Shown: piece after piece, positions 34,965 to 43,843 of the stretch
How positions within the stretch are numbered: the first letter of the stretch is position 1
Layout: each line of letters begins with the position of its first letter
Source: an uncultured Collinsella sp.
GTDB taxonomy: Bacteria; Actinomycetota; Coriobacteriia; Coriobacteriales; Coriobacteriaceae
Reading direction: 5' to 3'
DNA length: 64,000 nt
Assembly (NCBI GenBank): GCA_902479075.1
Contig: CABSNK010000010.1
Coordinates: 15,347 to 79,346 of the forward strand
Notes under the pieces: model-generated
Databases searched by the model: none
What the model was told of the DNA's origin: nothing
What the model saw: the letters and a program-made list of their open reading frames with translations, nothing else
Made by a program: the position numbers and the translations under genes

Positions 34965-35041
34965 TGGTCGCGGGGGCAGGATTTGAACCTACGACCTCCG
35001 GGTTATGAGCCCGGCGAGCTACCAGACTGCTCCACCCCGCA
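34965..35041 (-). tRNA. Initiator tRNA-Met (CAT)
   Basis: A 77-nt cloverleaf with anticodon CAT in GGGCTCATAACCC, T-loop GGTTCAAATCC and an encoded CCA end. Three consecutive G:C pairs in the anticodon stem and a non-Watson-Crick 1:72 position (U1 and G72) are marks of an initiator tRNA. The acceptor stem otherwise pairs fully (GCGGGG / CCCCGC). A terminator follows at once, so it is a single-gene unit. Confidence 0.93.
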
Positions 35042-35238
35042 ATGTCTGGGCGCCTCATGTGCGCAAATAAGAATATTACGTGGGAGTTCGGTAAACGGCA
35101 AGGAAAATCTCGTAGAGCATAATTCCTTCATATTTAAAACCCCTCAGCCCCTATCACCGTATACGAATCGCAGCCGAGCGCCGTCGACGGCGCGTATACA
35201 ATGGTGCGCGTCCTTTTATGCCAACACCGGGAGTAGAC

Positions 35239-36012
35239 ATGCTGCTCGCTATCGATATGGGAAACACGCAGACGGCCATGGGCCTGTTTGACGAAGACGA
35301 GCTGGTGCAGTCGTGGCGCATGCCCACCGACCGCTCCTATACCGCCGACGAGATCCACGTGCGTCTGATGGGCTTCTTTAAGATGTACGGCCTTTCGCTC
35401 GACGCGGTCGACGCGATCGCCTTTGCCGGCGTGGTGCCGCAGCTCTCGCGCGAGTGGCACGCCGTGGCTGACCGCATCGCGGCAGACGCCATCGTCATCG
35501 GCCCGCAGACCGCCGCCGTGACCAAGCTGCGTGCGGCACGCCCTCAGGCTGTGGGTGCCGACCGCATCGCCAACGCCGTTGCGGCCGAGACTTTCTACGG
35601 CGCCCCGGCGATCGTGGTGGACTTTGGCACCGCAACCAATATCGATGTCATCGATGAGGACGGCTATTACATTGGCGGAGCGATCGCGCCGGGCATCCGC
35701 ATCTCCATGGACGCACTTGCCGCCCGTGCCGCCAAGCTCGCCAGCGTTCCGCTCGAGGCGCCCGAGCACGCCATCGGCCGCGATACCGAGGAGTGCATCA
35801 AGGTGGGCGCCGTGATGGGCGCCGCCGCCATGGCCGAGGGCTTGGTCACGCGCATGAAGCGCGAGCTGGGCCGCGAGGACGCCACTGTTATCGCCACGGG
35901 CGGTCTCGCCGGCATCGTCGCCGATTCGACCGATGCCTTCGACGTGGTCGACGGTCAGCTCACCATTAAGGGCATCTGCGAAATCTACCGCCGCATGCAG
36001 GAGCAGGGGTAG
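35239..36012 (+). CDS. coaX: Type III pantothenate kinase
   Basis: 257 residues. Family motifs are visible: LLAIDMGNTQTAMGLF (ATP/phosphate site, DxGNT), GADRIANAVAAE (GxDR), VVDFGTATNIDVID and GGAIAPGIRISMDAL. CoaX phosphorylates pantothenate, the first step of coenzyme A synthesis; type III enzymes need a monovalent cation and are not inhibited by CoA. GGGAG lies ahead of the ATG at 35239; an in-frame ATG at 35218 lacks such a site. A TATACAAT box (about 35193) may be its promoter. Confidence 0.95.
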   Translation: MLLAIDMGNTQTAMGLFDEDELVQSWRMPTDRSYTADEIHVRLMGFFKMYGLSLDAVDAIAFAGVVPQLSREWHAVADRIAADAIVIGPQTAAVTKLRAARPQAVGADRIANAVAAETFYGAPAIVVDFGTATNIDVIDEDGYYIGGAIAPGIRISMDALAARAAKLASVPLEAPEHAIGRDTEECIKVGAVMGAAAMAEGLVTRMKRELGREDATVIATGGLAGIVADSTDAFDVVDGQLTIKGICEIYRRMQEQG

Positions 36013-36068
36013 GACAGGGACCTAAGTCGGCACACCCGATGCCACAGTCCCCGCAAATGGTCGCCAAG

Positions 36069-36112
36069 CCTATTCCTCAAAATCGAAAATTTTTTCAGTT
36101 TTGAGGAATAGG
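36069..36112. terminator. Palindromic terminator behind coaX
   Basis: CCTATTCCTCAAAA pairs perfectly with TTTTGAGGAATAGG (14 bp). T-rich on both strands, it can end transcription in both directions. Confidence 0.7.
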
Positions 36113-36140
36113 ACCGCGAGGCCACCCTGCAGTCACACAA

Positions 36141-36172
36141 AAGCCATCCTCGGTGCGGGCCGAGGATGGCTT
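36141..36172 (-). terminator. Terminator of the folP-folK / biotin-ligase-like operon
   Basis: AAGCCATCCTCG pairs with CGAGGATGGCTT; the minus strand continues with TTTTGTGTG. Confidence 0.75.
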
Positions 36173-36209
36173 CGTTGTCATCGCCATCTTTGAGCGCTGG
36201 CGCCTCGCG

Positions 36210-36911
36210 TCACAGCCCGCGAATGCGCACGGCCTCGGGCGGAAACTCCTGCTCGCCGGCATCGGTCTTGATGGTCGCGCGGCCCCAGATGTCCAGACCA
36301 GCGAACACGCCGACCGCAAGCGGCAAGCCGTTGGGCGACACCGCCGCGACCTGGCGGCCCAGCAGTGGCACCATGTCGAAGTACTCGCCCAGCACGGGAG
36401 CCAACGGACCAGCAGCACCCTGTGGCGTGTTGGCGACAACCGCCCAGGCGTCCACGCGGGTCAACACGGCGGTGGCCAATGCCTCGACCAGCGCTTCGTC
36501 AGCCACATCCACGCCAAGCTCGCCCAGCGCCGCGCGCTCAATATCCACCGTCACGGCACCGAACATGCCTGCGGCACCGGCGCCACCGTTGACGGCGACG
36601 CGTGCAAACGACGTTTCAAACGTGGGCGCGCCGCACACAATATCGCTCGGCCACTGAATGCCCACCTTGCCGGCAAGGCCCAGCCCCGGTGCCGCAGCCG
36701 TCCCCACGAGCGCGTCCATCATGCCCATCGCGGCCACAAACGGCAGGCCGTGGAAGGCATGCATGTTCACGTCGGGGCGAACGACCAGCGAAAACGTCAG
36801 CGATGCATCGCCCGCGCTCCACGCGCACCAGCCCGCGGACATGCCCTCGCGGCCCGCGTCACGCGCCGCGTCGAGCTCGGTACCGGCGGCAACAGCGTTC
36901 ATCTCAATCAT
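36210..36911 (-). CDS. Degenerate biotin-protein-ligase-like protein
   Basis: 233 residues that follow the outline of the BirA catalytic domain: LTFSLVVRPDV corresponds to the LxxSxxxRP strand, IQWPSDIV to KWPNDI, and the C-terminal 50 residues (QVAAVSPNGLPLAVGVFAGLDIWGRATI) to the small SH3-like domain. The biotin-binding GRGRxxR loop is not recognisable, and the Lys of the GKLAGIL motif is absent (VAVNGGAGAAGM in its place). The ligase reaction is therefore doubtful. The ATG follows the FolP-FolK stop directly (TAGATG), so it is translated with that gene. The assignment rests on pattern and length only. Confidence 0.55.
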   Translation of the reverse strand: MIEMNAVAAGTELDAARDAGREGMSAGWCAWSAGDASLTFSLVVRPDVNMHAFHGLPFVAAMGMMDALVGTAAAPGLGLAGKVGIQWPSDIVCGAPTFETSFARVAVNGGAGAAGMFGAVTVDIERAALGELGVDVADEALVEALATAVLTRVDAWAVVANTPQGAAGPLAPVLGEYFDMVPLLGRQVAAVSPNGLPLAVGVFAGLDIWGRATIKTDAGEQEFPPEAVRIRGL

Positions 36912-38639
36912 CTACATACGCCCCAATTCGCCCACGATATGGCCCACGCGATCCTCGGGTTCCTTGACCTCGACGCCGTTGTAGCGGAAGAACCGCGCCG
37001 GGTCGTGCATCAGGTCCTCGAGCGGCACCAGCACAAAATCACGCTCGCCAATGAGCGGATGCGGCAGGCGCAGCTTCTTGCCGCCGTGGGTCTCGCCATC
37101 CATCCACAGCAGGTCCAGGTCGATGGTGCGCGGACCATTGGCCTTGGCCTTTTTGGAACGGTCGCGACCCAGCTCGGCCTCGATCTTCATAAGCTCATCG
37201 AGCAGTACCAACGGCGCCAGCTCGGTCTTGATCTCAATGACGGCATTAGCAAAGGCGTCCTGGCGCGTCTCGTAGGCCGGCTCGCTCTCGTAGATGCGCG
37301 AGCAGTTGGACACGCAGGTGAGCGGGATTTCGGCGATCATGTCGCGTGCGGCGCGGATGTTGTCGCAACGATGCCCCAGGTTGGAGCCCACGGCCACAAA
37401 CGCGCGACGCGGCTGCGGCTTAGCAACAGCCCAGTAACCGTTCAGGAACTGCGCAAAGCCCGCGACGTCGTGCACGCGCACAATGTTGGCACCGGCCTGG
37501 ATAGCGCCCAGGCACACGCCGAACGTGGCGGCATCGCGCTCGGCGGCCTCGGTCACGCCCGAGACAGCGCCCACGAAGCGCTTGCGCGACACGGCGCACA
37601 TGAGCGGATATCCCAGCGACGCCATCTTGGCGGTCTCGCGCTGGATGACGATATCCTCGTTGGCCGTCTTGCCAAAGCCCGGGCCCGGATCGATGCAGAT
37701 GCGGTCGCGCGACACGCCGGCGTGGATGAGTGCGCGGGCCTGATCGGACAGAAAGCCCATGACGCGGCGCATGATGGGCGCCGAATCAGGCAGGGTAAAG
37801 CGGCGAAGCTGCGAGGTGGGAACATAAGCCTCCTCGCGGCGGGCGCTGCGGCGCATCATGGCGGCCAGGTGATCGCTGGGCTCCGGCGAGGACTCAGGGT
37901 TCGCGGCGGCCTCGGCGACAGGGGCGGCCTCTTCGGCAGCCGGTGCCTCCTGCTTCTGCTCGTCCGTAGGCTCGGACGCGGGCTCCGGATCTCCAAACGG
38001 CAGCGAGGGCTGCACCACGCCACCCGGCAGCTTGGCCTCCGTCTTGGGCTCGCCCAGCAACTTGCCACGGCGACGGCGGGCAGGCTTCTCCGCCTCGCGC
38101 GCGGCCTCAGCAGCTGCCTCGCGCGCCTTCTCGGCAACAAACGCCGCGGCAGAGGTATCAAGCTGCACCGTCGCGTGCGTACGAGCGGAAGCGGCGACCT
38201 CGCCGGCGTGCATCACGATAACGCCGCAGGTGCTCGTCTTAACAAACTCAACCATCTTGGGGTCGGTGAAGCCCGTCACGTCGTTGACGATAGAGGCGCC
38301 GCAGCGCACGGCCGCCTTAGCAACCGCCACGTGGCGCGTGTCAATCGAGACGATAGCGCCCTCTTTGGCCAGCGCGCGCACCACGGGCAGCACGCGGCGA
38401 GCCTCCTCGTCGGGGTTGACCGGGGTAAAACCAGGGCGCGTGGACTCGCCGCCCACGTCGATGATGTCGGCGCCGGCGTCGAGCATCGCCAGGCCGTACT
38501 CGATGGCGGCATCCGGGTCGAAGTGTTCCCCGCCATCGCTAAACGAATCGGGCGTCACGTTGAGGACGCCCATGATGCGCGGACGGTCAAAGCTGAGCTC
38601 GTACTTTCCGCACCGCCATGTCTTGCTATCGTTCGCCAT
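36912..38639 (-). CDS. folP: Dihydropteroate synthase - HPPK fusion with a large internal insert
   Basis: 575 residues. FolP starts with IMGVLNVTPDSFSDGG (22-37), GGESTRPGF (63-71), IDTRH and NDVTGF, and resumes with DPGPGFGKT (317-325), SRKRFVG and RVHDVAGF. Between them, about residues 150-290 are a Lys/Arg- then Ala/Glu/Pro-rich insert with no recognised fold. FolK follows from about 412: VAVGSNLGHRCDNI, GPRTIDLDLLW and LPHPLIGERDFVLVPL. The protein would join pterin pyrophosphate with p-aminobenzoate and also make the pterin pyrophosphate. GAGGAGG lies six bases before the ATG at 38639. No FolB domain is seen. Confidence 0.92.
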   Translation of the reverse strand: MANDSKTWRCGKYELSFDRPRIMGVLNVTPDSFSDGGEHFDPDAAIEYGLAMLDAGADIIDVGGESTRPGFTPVNPDEEARRVLPVVRALAKEGAIVSIDTRHVAVAKAAVRCGASIVNDVTGFTDPKMVEFVKTSTCGVIVMHAGEVAASARTHATVQLDTSAAAFVAEKAREAAAEAAREAEKPARRRRGKLLGEPKTEAKLPGGVVQPSLPFGDPEPASEPTDEQKQEAPAAEEAAPVAEAAANPESSPEPSDHLAAMMRRSARREEAYVPTSQLRRFTLPDSAPIMRRVMGFLSDQARALIHAGVSRDRICIDPGPGFGKTANEDIVIQRETAKMASLGYPLMCAVSRKRFVGAVSGVTEAAERDAATFGVCLGAIQAGANIVRVHDVAGFAQFLNGYWAVAKPQPRRAFVAVGSNLGHRCDNIRAARDMIAEIPLTCVSNCSRIYESEPAYETRQDAFANAVIEIKTELAPLVLLDELMKIEAELGRDRSKKAKANGPRTIDLDLLWMDGETHGGKKLRLPHPLIGERDFVLVPLEDLMHDPARFFRYNGVEVKEPEDRVGHIVGELGRM

Positions 38640-38733
38640 GAACATCCTCCTCAAATGCCCGCGCCGCCGCGCTCGGGCGCAGACGGCGGGGTCGCTTTGC
38701 AATCAGTCTTTCTATTGTATCCGCGCACACGGG

Positions 38734-39486
38734 CTAGAACGCAAACGCGGCCGCGATGTCGCAAGAAATCAGCAGGTCGGCATTTGCATCCTGATCGGTG
38801 GGAGCAAGATTGCAAATGGCCAGCGTATCGCCGGTAAAGTAACGCGTAAGGCCCGCCGCCGGATACACCACGAGCGAGGTCCCGCCCACAATGAGGGCAT
38901 CGGCCGCGGCGATGGCGGCAACGGCGCCGGTCAGCACATGCTCGTCGAGCGGCTCCTCGTAGAGCACCACATCGGGCTTGATGCGCCCACCGCACGCAGG
39001 ACACACGGGTACGCCCGCGGCGTCCTCGTGCTCGCGCGAGCAAATCCACTCGGCGCTATAGACCGCGCCGCACGACTGGCAAATGTTGCGATGGACCGAT
39101 CCGTGCAGCTCGAACACGCGCTGCGAGCCGGCCATCTGATGCAGGCCGTCGATATTTTGCGTCACCACGGCATTTAGCTTACCGGCCCGCTCCAGCTCGG
39201 CCAGCTTGGTGTGGCAGCGGTTGGGCTTGGCGCCAAGCGCAATCATCTTGGTGCGGTAGAAGTCGAAGAACTCGGCCGGATGTGCCTCATAAAAGCTATG
39301 CGAAAGCATAGTCTCGGGCGGGTAGGCAAACTGCTGGTGATACAGGCCGTCCACGCTGCGGAAATCGGGGATGCCACTCGCCGTGGAAACACCAGCGCCG
39401 CCAAAGAAGACCACGCGCTTGTGGGTACCGAACAGCTCCGCCAGCGCAGCGGAGGCCTGCTTGGGGTCCGTTATCGCCTGCGTCAT
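38734..39486 (-). CDS. cobB: NAD-dependent protein deacylase (sirtuin)
   Basis: 250 residues with the sirtuin signature: FFGGAGVSTASGIPDFRS (NAD site), TQNIDGLHQMAG, catalytic His in ELHGSV, a zinc site of two Cys pairs (CQSCG and CPACG) and VGGTSLVVYPAAGL. It removes acyl groups from lysines using NAD. GGAGG precedes the ATG at 39486. Motif variants set class U/III deacetylases apart from desuccinylases; no Tyr/Arg pair typical of CobB desuccinylases was searched for. It stands alone, divergent from xthA. Confidence 0.93.
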   Translation of the reverse strand: MTQAITDPKQASAALAELFGTHKRVVFFGGAGVSTASGIPDFRSVDGLYHQQFAYPPETMLSHSFYEAHPAEFFDFYRTKMIALGAKPNRCHTKLAELERAGKLNAVVTQNIDGLHQMAGSQRVFELHGSVHRNICQSCGAVYSAEWICSREHEDAAGVPVCPACGGRIKPDVVLYEEPLDEHVLTGAVAAIAAADALIVGGTSLVVYPAAGLTRYFTGDTLAICNLAPTDQDANADLLISCDIAAAFAF

Positions 39487-39621
39487 ATGAGTCCTCCGTC
39501 CTTGTTGGTCGGGCAGCATCGGTCGACATCCCGGCATGCAGCCTTTGGGTCAGCACGCGCGGAGCCCACCCCGCCCCTGTTGCGCTAATCTTAAGCCTGC
39601 AAACCCCGTCGAAAGGACACC

Positions 39622-40440
39622 ATGCCTCAGACTTACACTTTCGCCTCGTGGAACGTCAACGGCCTGCGCGCCGTGCTCAAAAAGGACCCAAGCTTCATTC
39701 AAATCGCGCAGGAGCTCAATGTCGATATCCTGGCGCTGCAGGAGACCAAGCTACAGGAGGGGCAGGCTGATATCGACCTGCCCGGCTATCACCAAACCTG
39801 GAGCTACGCCGAGCGCAAAGGCTATTCGGGCACTGCGGTCTTTAGCCGCCAGGAACCGCTGCGCACACTGCACGCCGATGCGCTGCTACCCTACGCTAGC
39901 GAGGGCGAGACGGCAGAGCTCGTGGCGCAGGCCGCGACCGAGGGCCGCGTCTGCGCGCTCGAGTTCGACAAGTTTTGGTTTGTCGACGTCTATACGCCCA
40001 ACGCCCAAAATGAGCTCGCGCGCATCGATGTGCGCATGGCCTGGGACGATGCCTATCGCGGCTTTTTGAGCGCGCTTGAGCACGAGACCGGCAAGCCCGT
40101 GGTGACCTGCGGCGACTTTAACGTGGCGCACGAGGAAATCGACCTTAAGAACCCCAAGTCCAACCGCGGCAACGCAGGATTTTCGGACGAGGAGCGCGGT
40201 AAGTTTACCGAGCTGCTCGACGCCGGTTTTACCGATACCTGGCGCGCGGCAAACCCCGACGTCGAGGGCGTCTACAGCTGGTGGAGCTATCGTTTTAATG
40301 CCCGCAAGAACAACGCCGGCTGGCGCATCGATTACTTCCTGGTGAGCGACGCCATCGCCGGCAACGTGCGCGGCACCGGCATCCGCGGCGACATCTTTGG
40401 CAGCGACCACTGCCCCGTCACCCTCACCCTGGAGCTCTAA
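39622..40440 (+). CDS. xthA: Exodeoxyribonuclease III
   Basis: 272 residues of the endonuclease/exonuclease/phosphatase family: SWNVNGLRA, LALQETKLQ (catalytic Glu), YTPNAQNE, CGDFNVAHEEIDL (Asp/Asn) and GSDHCPV at the end (Asp-His pair). The enzyme cuts at abasic sites and degrades DNA from the 3' end in base-excision repair. The reading frame is complete and the length is usual. GAAAGGA precedes the ATG. Confidence 0.95.
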   Translation: MPQTYTFASWNVNGLRAVLKKDPSFIQIAQELNVDILALQETKLQEGQADIDLPGYHQTWSYAERKGYSGTAVFSRQEPLRTLHADALLPYASEGETAELVAQAATEGRVCALEFDKFWFVDVYTPNAQNELARIDVRMAWDDAYRGFLSALEHETGKPVVTCGDFNVAHEEIDLKNPKSNRGNAGFSDEERGKFTELLDAGFTDTWRAANPDVEGVYSWWSYRFNARKNNAGWRIDYFLVSDAIAGNVRGTGIRGDIFGSDHCPVTLTLEL

Positions 40441-40447
40441 CCCCAAC

Positions 40448-40479
40448 TGATCCCTCGGGGACGGAAGAAAACGGATCAT
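40448..40479. repeat. Short GATC repeat (copy 4, reverse orientation)
   Basis: Read on the minus strand this is GATCCGTTTTCTTCCGTCCCC then GAGGGATCA, the same unit as at 17185-17219. It follows the xthA stop. Confidence 0.6.
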
Positions 40480-40500
40480 CTGACCTCGTCCCCCTATAAG

Positions 40501-40563
40501 TTGCGGTGGAATAGTTCCTGCTTCGGCCCCAAACAGCCAAAAACGAGAACTATTCCACCGCAA
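40501..40563. repeat. Palindromic element with 17-bp perfect arms
   Basis: TTGCGGTGGAATAGTTC (40501-40517) returns inverted at 40547-40563. It lies between the convergent xthA and ECF genes and may end both transcripts. Confidence 0.75.
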
Positions 40564-40587
40564 GTTCGTGAGGGAACGCGAAATGCC

Positions 40588-41301
40588 CTACAGTCCGTAT
40601 TTCACGACGACTCGGTTGATACGGCGACACCAGGGCTTGTACAGGGCGGCCAAGAACACGCAGGTCGCGAGGCCGTGTGTGATATCGAACGGCACCGCCG
40701 TGGCAAGACGCGCCACGGCGCCCGCCCACGTGAGCGGCTGCACAAAACCGATGATGTCGTAGGCATTGATTACAACGCCGTAGAGCAGGCCCGATGCAAA
40801 GCCGTACGCCATCAGCGCCGGCATGCGCACAGCTCCATCCGCGCGGTCGAACGCACCCGCATGCGCCAGCACGCCGCCAACATAGCCAACCAGACCCCAG
40901 GCATACATCTGCCACGGCGTCCACATGCCCTGCCCAAAAAAGAAATTGCTGGTCAGCGCCGCCAGCGCACCAACCATAAAGCCGTTACGACGACCGAGCG
41001 TCGACCCGGCGATAATGGCGATGGCGCTCACGGGTTTAAAGTCGGGAATGGGGCCAAACAGGATGCGCCCCGCCGCGGCCAACGCCGCCAACACCAGCGT
41101 GGGCATAATCTGTCGCAGGCCCGGGCGCGACGCCTCGTAGCCCGCAAAGAACAGCGCGAGCACCAGCGCTACCACGACAAGCATGGCAAGCGCCGCCTGC
41201 TCAATGCCCGCCAGCAACGCCGCGGCCATCACTGCCGGCACCGCCAGGAGCAGCGGGATCTCCAGTTTTGCGAGTAGGCGCGAGGCGCGATGATCCATCA
41301 T
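40588..41301 (-). CDS. ECF transporter substrate-binding membrane subunit (S component)
   Basis: About 237 residues with six membrane helices. The central stretch LVLAALAAAGRILFGPIPDFKPVSAIAIIAGSTLG and GQGMWTPWQMYAWGLVGYVGG is typical of ECF S components, which bind a vitamin or related cofactor. The substrate cannot be told; no riboswitch or vitamin gene is nearby. The start at 41301 (MMDHRASR) was chosen because earlier codons overlap the ATPase gene. It is the last gene of the T-A-S operon. Confidence 0.82.
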   Translation of the reverse strand: MMDHRASRLLAKLEIPLLLAVPAVMAAALLAGIEQAALAMLVVVALVLALFFAGYEASRPGLRQIMPTLVLAALAAAGRILFGPIPDFKPVSAIAIIAGSTLGRRNGFMVGALAALTSNFFFGQGMWTPWQMYAWGLVGYVGGVLAHAGAFDRADGAVRMPALMAYGFASGLLYGVVINAYDIIGFVQPLTWAGAVARLATAVPFDITHGLATCVFLAALYKPWCRRINRVVVKYGL

Positions 41302-41305
41302 CCCA

Positions 41306-42760
41306 TCACGCCCTGTAGAACACGTTGTCGGAAAAAAAGTCGGCCGGCGGCTCCATGCAGGCAATCTCACCGTCGAACATCATGGCAATGTCATCGGCAA
41401 CCTGCTCGGCAAAATCCAGATCGTGCGTGGCCATGATGACGGTACCGCCAGCCTCCGCATGGCCACGCAGGGCGCGGGCGATGATGCGGCGGCTGGCCAG
41501 GTCCAAGCCCTTGGTGGGCTCATCGAGCAATAGCAGCTCGGGGCCAATCAGCAGCAGCTTTGCCAACGCAAGCAGTTGACGTTGCCCGCCCGAAAGATCG
41601 TACGGGTGGCGCCCATCCAGGTCCGACAACCCCAGGCTCGCCGCGCGCTCCCGCGCCACAGCCTCGTCATATCCGCAGGTCGAAGCCCATTCCATCAGCT
41701 CGTCGCGCACCGTCTCGGCAACCAGCAACGCCTTGGGATTCTGAGGCAGCAGCGCTGCCGATCCCGCCCCGCGCTCCATATGCCCACGCTGCAACTTGAC
41801 CGTCTTGGCCAGCACCGAAAGCATTGTCGACTTACCACAGCCGTTGCCGCCCACAATCGCATGCACCGCACCGGCCGAAAACGCCACGTCGAGTCCGCGC
41901 AGCACCCAACCGCCCGCGCGATCGTAGCGAAACCAGCCCTCGCGAATAGCTGCCGCCGCACTCGTCGCCGCCACCTGCGCGGGCCAGCAAGAGTCCAAAG
42001 CCAAAAGTCCCTCGCGACTACCCAAACTCGCTAGGTCAGCCACCTCGCACACGCGTCCGCCCTCAATCCGGTACGCACACGTCGCGTATTCGAGCATCGG
42101 CCGCGGTTGATGCGTTGCCACGACAACCGTGCAGCCCAGTTCGCGGTTCACGCGGAACAGCGCATGCAGAAAACTCTTCTCGGCAACGGGATCCAGTTGG
42201 GACGTGGGCTCGTCAAGCAGAAGCACGCGCGGACGCAGCGCCAGCACGGCCGCCAGCGACAGCAGCTGCTTGCGTCCGCCCGAAAGCGTATCGGTATCGC
42301 GGTGGAGCCAATCCTCCAACCCGAAGAAATAGCTGGTCTCGGCCACGCGACGGCGCATCTCGTCGCGCGACATGCCTAGGTTTTCCAGGCCAAACGCCAT
42401 CTCGTGCCACACGGTTTCGCACACGATCTGGTTCTCGGGGTCCTGAAACACATAGCCCACGCGCTCCGCGGACGCCCGAACATCCATGTCGGCAACGCTC
42501 TCGCCCAGCACGCGCAGCTCGCCGGAGCATTCGCCCGTCGGCGAAATCTCGGGCTTGAGCAGCGAGAGCAGCGTCGACTTGCCTGACCCGGTACCGCCAA
42601 CGAGCAACGCAAACGCCCCTTGGGGAACACACCAATCGAGCTCCTCGAACACTGGCGCCTCGGCCCCGGGGTAGGCAAAGCGCAGGCCCCGCACTTCAAT
42701 CGCCGGCGTATCCGGGGCGCACGCCACGCCCGCCATCATGCTCCCGTCCAACCGAGCCAT
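41306..42760 (-). CDS. ECF transporter ATPase, two nucleotide-binding domains fused (EcfA1-EcfA2)
   Basis: 484 residues with two complete ATPase halves. Half one (20-245): GGTGSGKST, FQDPENQIV, LSGGRKQ, VLLLDEPTSQLD and VVATHQP. Half two (about 280-484): GGNGCGKST, LSGGQRQ, LLLLDEPTKGLD and VIMATHDLDFA. ECF modules more often use two separate ATPases; fused forms such as YkoD and CbrU are known. It overlaps the EcfT gene by one base and is followed at once by the S component, so the operon is a dedicated ECF transporter. Confidence 0.92.
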   Translation of the reverse strand: MARLDGSMMAGVACAPDTPAIEVRGLRFAYPGAEAPVFEELDWCVPQGAFALLVGGTGSGKSTLLSLLKPEISPTGECSGELRVLGESVADMDVRASAERVGYVFQDPENQIVCETVWHEMAFGLENLGMSRDEMRRRVAETSYFFGLEDWLHRDTDTLSGGRKQLLSLAAVLALRPRVLLLDEPTSQLDPVAEKSFLHALFRVNRELGCTVVVATHQPRPMLEYATCAYRIEGGRVCEVADLASLGSREGLLALDSCWPAQVAATSAAAAIREGWFRYDRAGGWVLRGLDVAFSAGAVHAIVGGNGCGKSTMLSVLAKTVKLQRGHMERGAGSAALLPQNPKALLVAETVRDELMEWASTCGYDEAVARERAASLGLSDLDGRHPYDLSGGQRQLLALAKLLLIGPELLLLDEPTKGLDLASRRIIARALRGHAEAGGTVIMATHDLDFAEQVADDIAMMFDGEIACMEPPADFFSDNVFYRA

Positions 42761-43737
42761 CAGCCAAACCTCTTCTCGTCAATCGCGTACAGCACGCAGG
42801 GCAGCGCCATCCAGGCCGCATATACGACATAGCCCAGCCACGGCGCCGGCACCGATAGTTGCGGGTAAAACGAATACTGCGCCATCGCGGTCCACGCCAC
42901 TGCCGTCGTGGCCACGCCAAACAGCGCAAGCCCAACCAGCGCGGCAACATCGCCGCGCCCCAGCCGATACCGCGCGTACGTCGTGCGGCGTGTCGCGGCG
43001 CCCCACCCACGGGAGCGCATAGCGTCCGCGCGCTCCAGCGAATCTTCCATGCCCCAGCCCATCAACACGCTCGACGCCCGCAGGCGCGAGCGCACGGGGT
43101 CGGCCGGCGCGCGGCCAGGCACATCAATCGCATCCTGCACCGCCAGCACCGTACGACCGCGGCGCAAAAACTGCGGGATAAGCCGCATGCACATCGAGAT
43201 CATGAGCGAGATCACCGGCGCGGCGTTACCCAAAAGCGCAAGCACCTTGTCGTAGCCAAGCATCGATGCCGCCGCCTCAAACCACAGCACGCTCGCCACA
43301 AACAGCCCGCCCATGCACAGGCCGTAAACCATGCTCTCTAGATACACCGCACGCATGCCAATATGGAACAGCTCCGTCGAGCCCGAGGCGCTAAACAGCG
43401 GATTGAGTACCGCGATGATCAAAATCACCGGCAGCTGCCAGCGAAGCGCCCCCAACGTGCGCGCGGCGCCGCGCGTCGCAAACCCGTACGCCAGCCCGCC
43501 CGCAAGCGACAGCGCAATCAGCACCGGCTGCATCGAGAACATAGTGAGTCCCAGCGTCAGCACCGTGTAGAGCGCCGGCACCGCCGGATGCGACATCGAA
43601 AATGCCGCGACGGGTTCGTTGCCCGATTCCTCTCGCATGATATCCACGGGCACCCCCATCCCTCGCTCAAAACGCCAACGCCGCAGCGCCGCCGCCATGC
43701 ACAACCAGCGCAAACACCACGCCGGCGGCAGTGACAT
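42760..43737 (-). CDS. ECF transporter transmembrane coupling subunit (EcfT)
   Basis: 325 residues. Helices are found near 55-120, 130-150 and 245-310. The coupling motif ADAMRSRGW (the A-R-G element that touches the ATPases) and a preceding helix MCMRLIPQFLRRGRTVLAVQDA identify EcfT. The true start is uncertain: the first 40 residues (up to MREESG) are basic and atypical, no good ribosome site precedes 43737, and the ATG near 43639 is possible. First gene of the operon. Confidence 0.85.
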   Translation of the reverse strand: MSLPPAWCLRWLCMAAALRRWRFERGMGVPVDIMREESGNEPVAAFSMSHPAVPALYTVLTLGLTMFSMQPVLIALSLAGGLAYGFATRGAARTLGALRWQLPVILIIAVLNPLFSASGSTELFHIGMRAVYLESMVYGLCMGGLFVASVLWFEAAASMLGYDKVLALLGNAAPVISLMISMCMRLIPQFLRRGRTVLAVQDAIDVPGRAPADPVRSRLRASSVLMGWGMEDSLERADAMRSRGWGAATRRTTYARYRLGRGDVAALVGLALFGVATTAVAWTAMAQYSFYPQLSVPAPWLGYVVYAAWMALPCVLYAIDEKRFG

Positions 43738-43843
43738 CGGCCGTCACGCGTCAATCGTTACGCGCTCATCATATGCCTGCGGTATCATATTGTGCCGTGT
43801 ATCGTTTCCAAACACACGTCTCTATAACGTAACAGGAGATCAC

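Noticed and set aside
34837..35058. A small minus-strand frame over the tRNA
   Set aside because: It runs through the initiator tRNA and its terminator and has no family features.
38640..38702. Longer FolP start (21 extra residues)
   Set aside because: GAGGAGG sits inside that extension, six bases before the ATG at 38639, and the extra residues are basic and unlike FolP.
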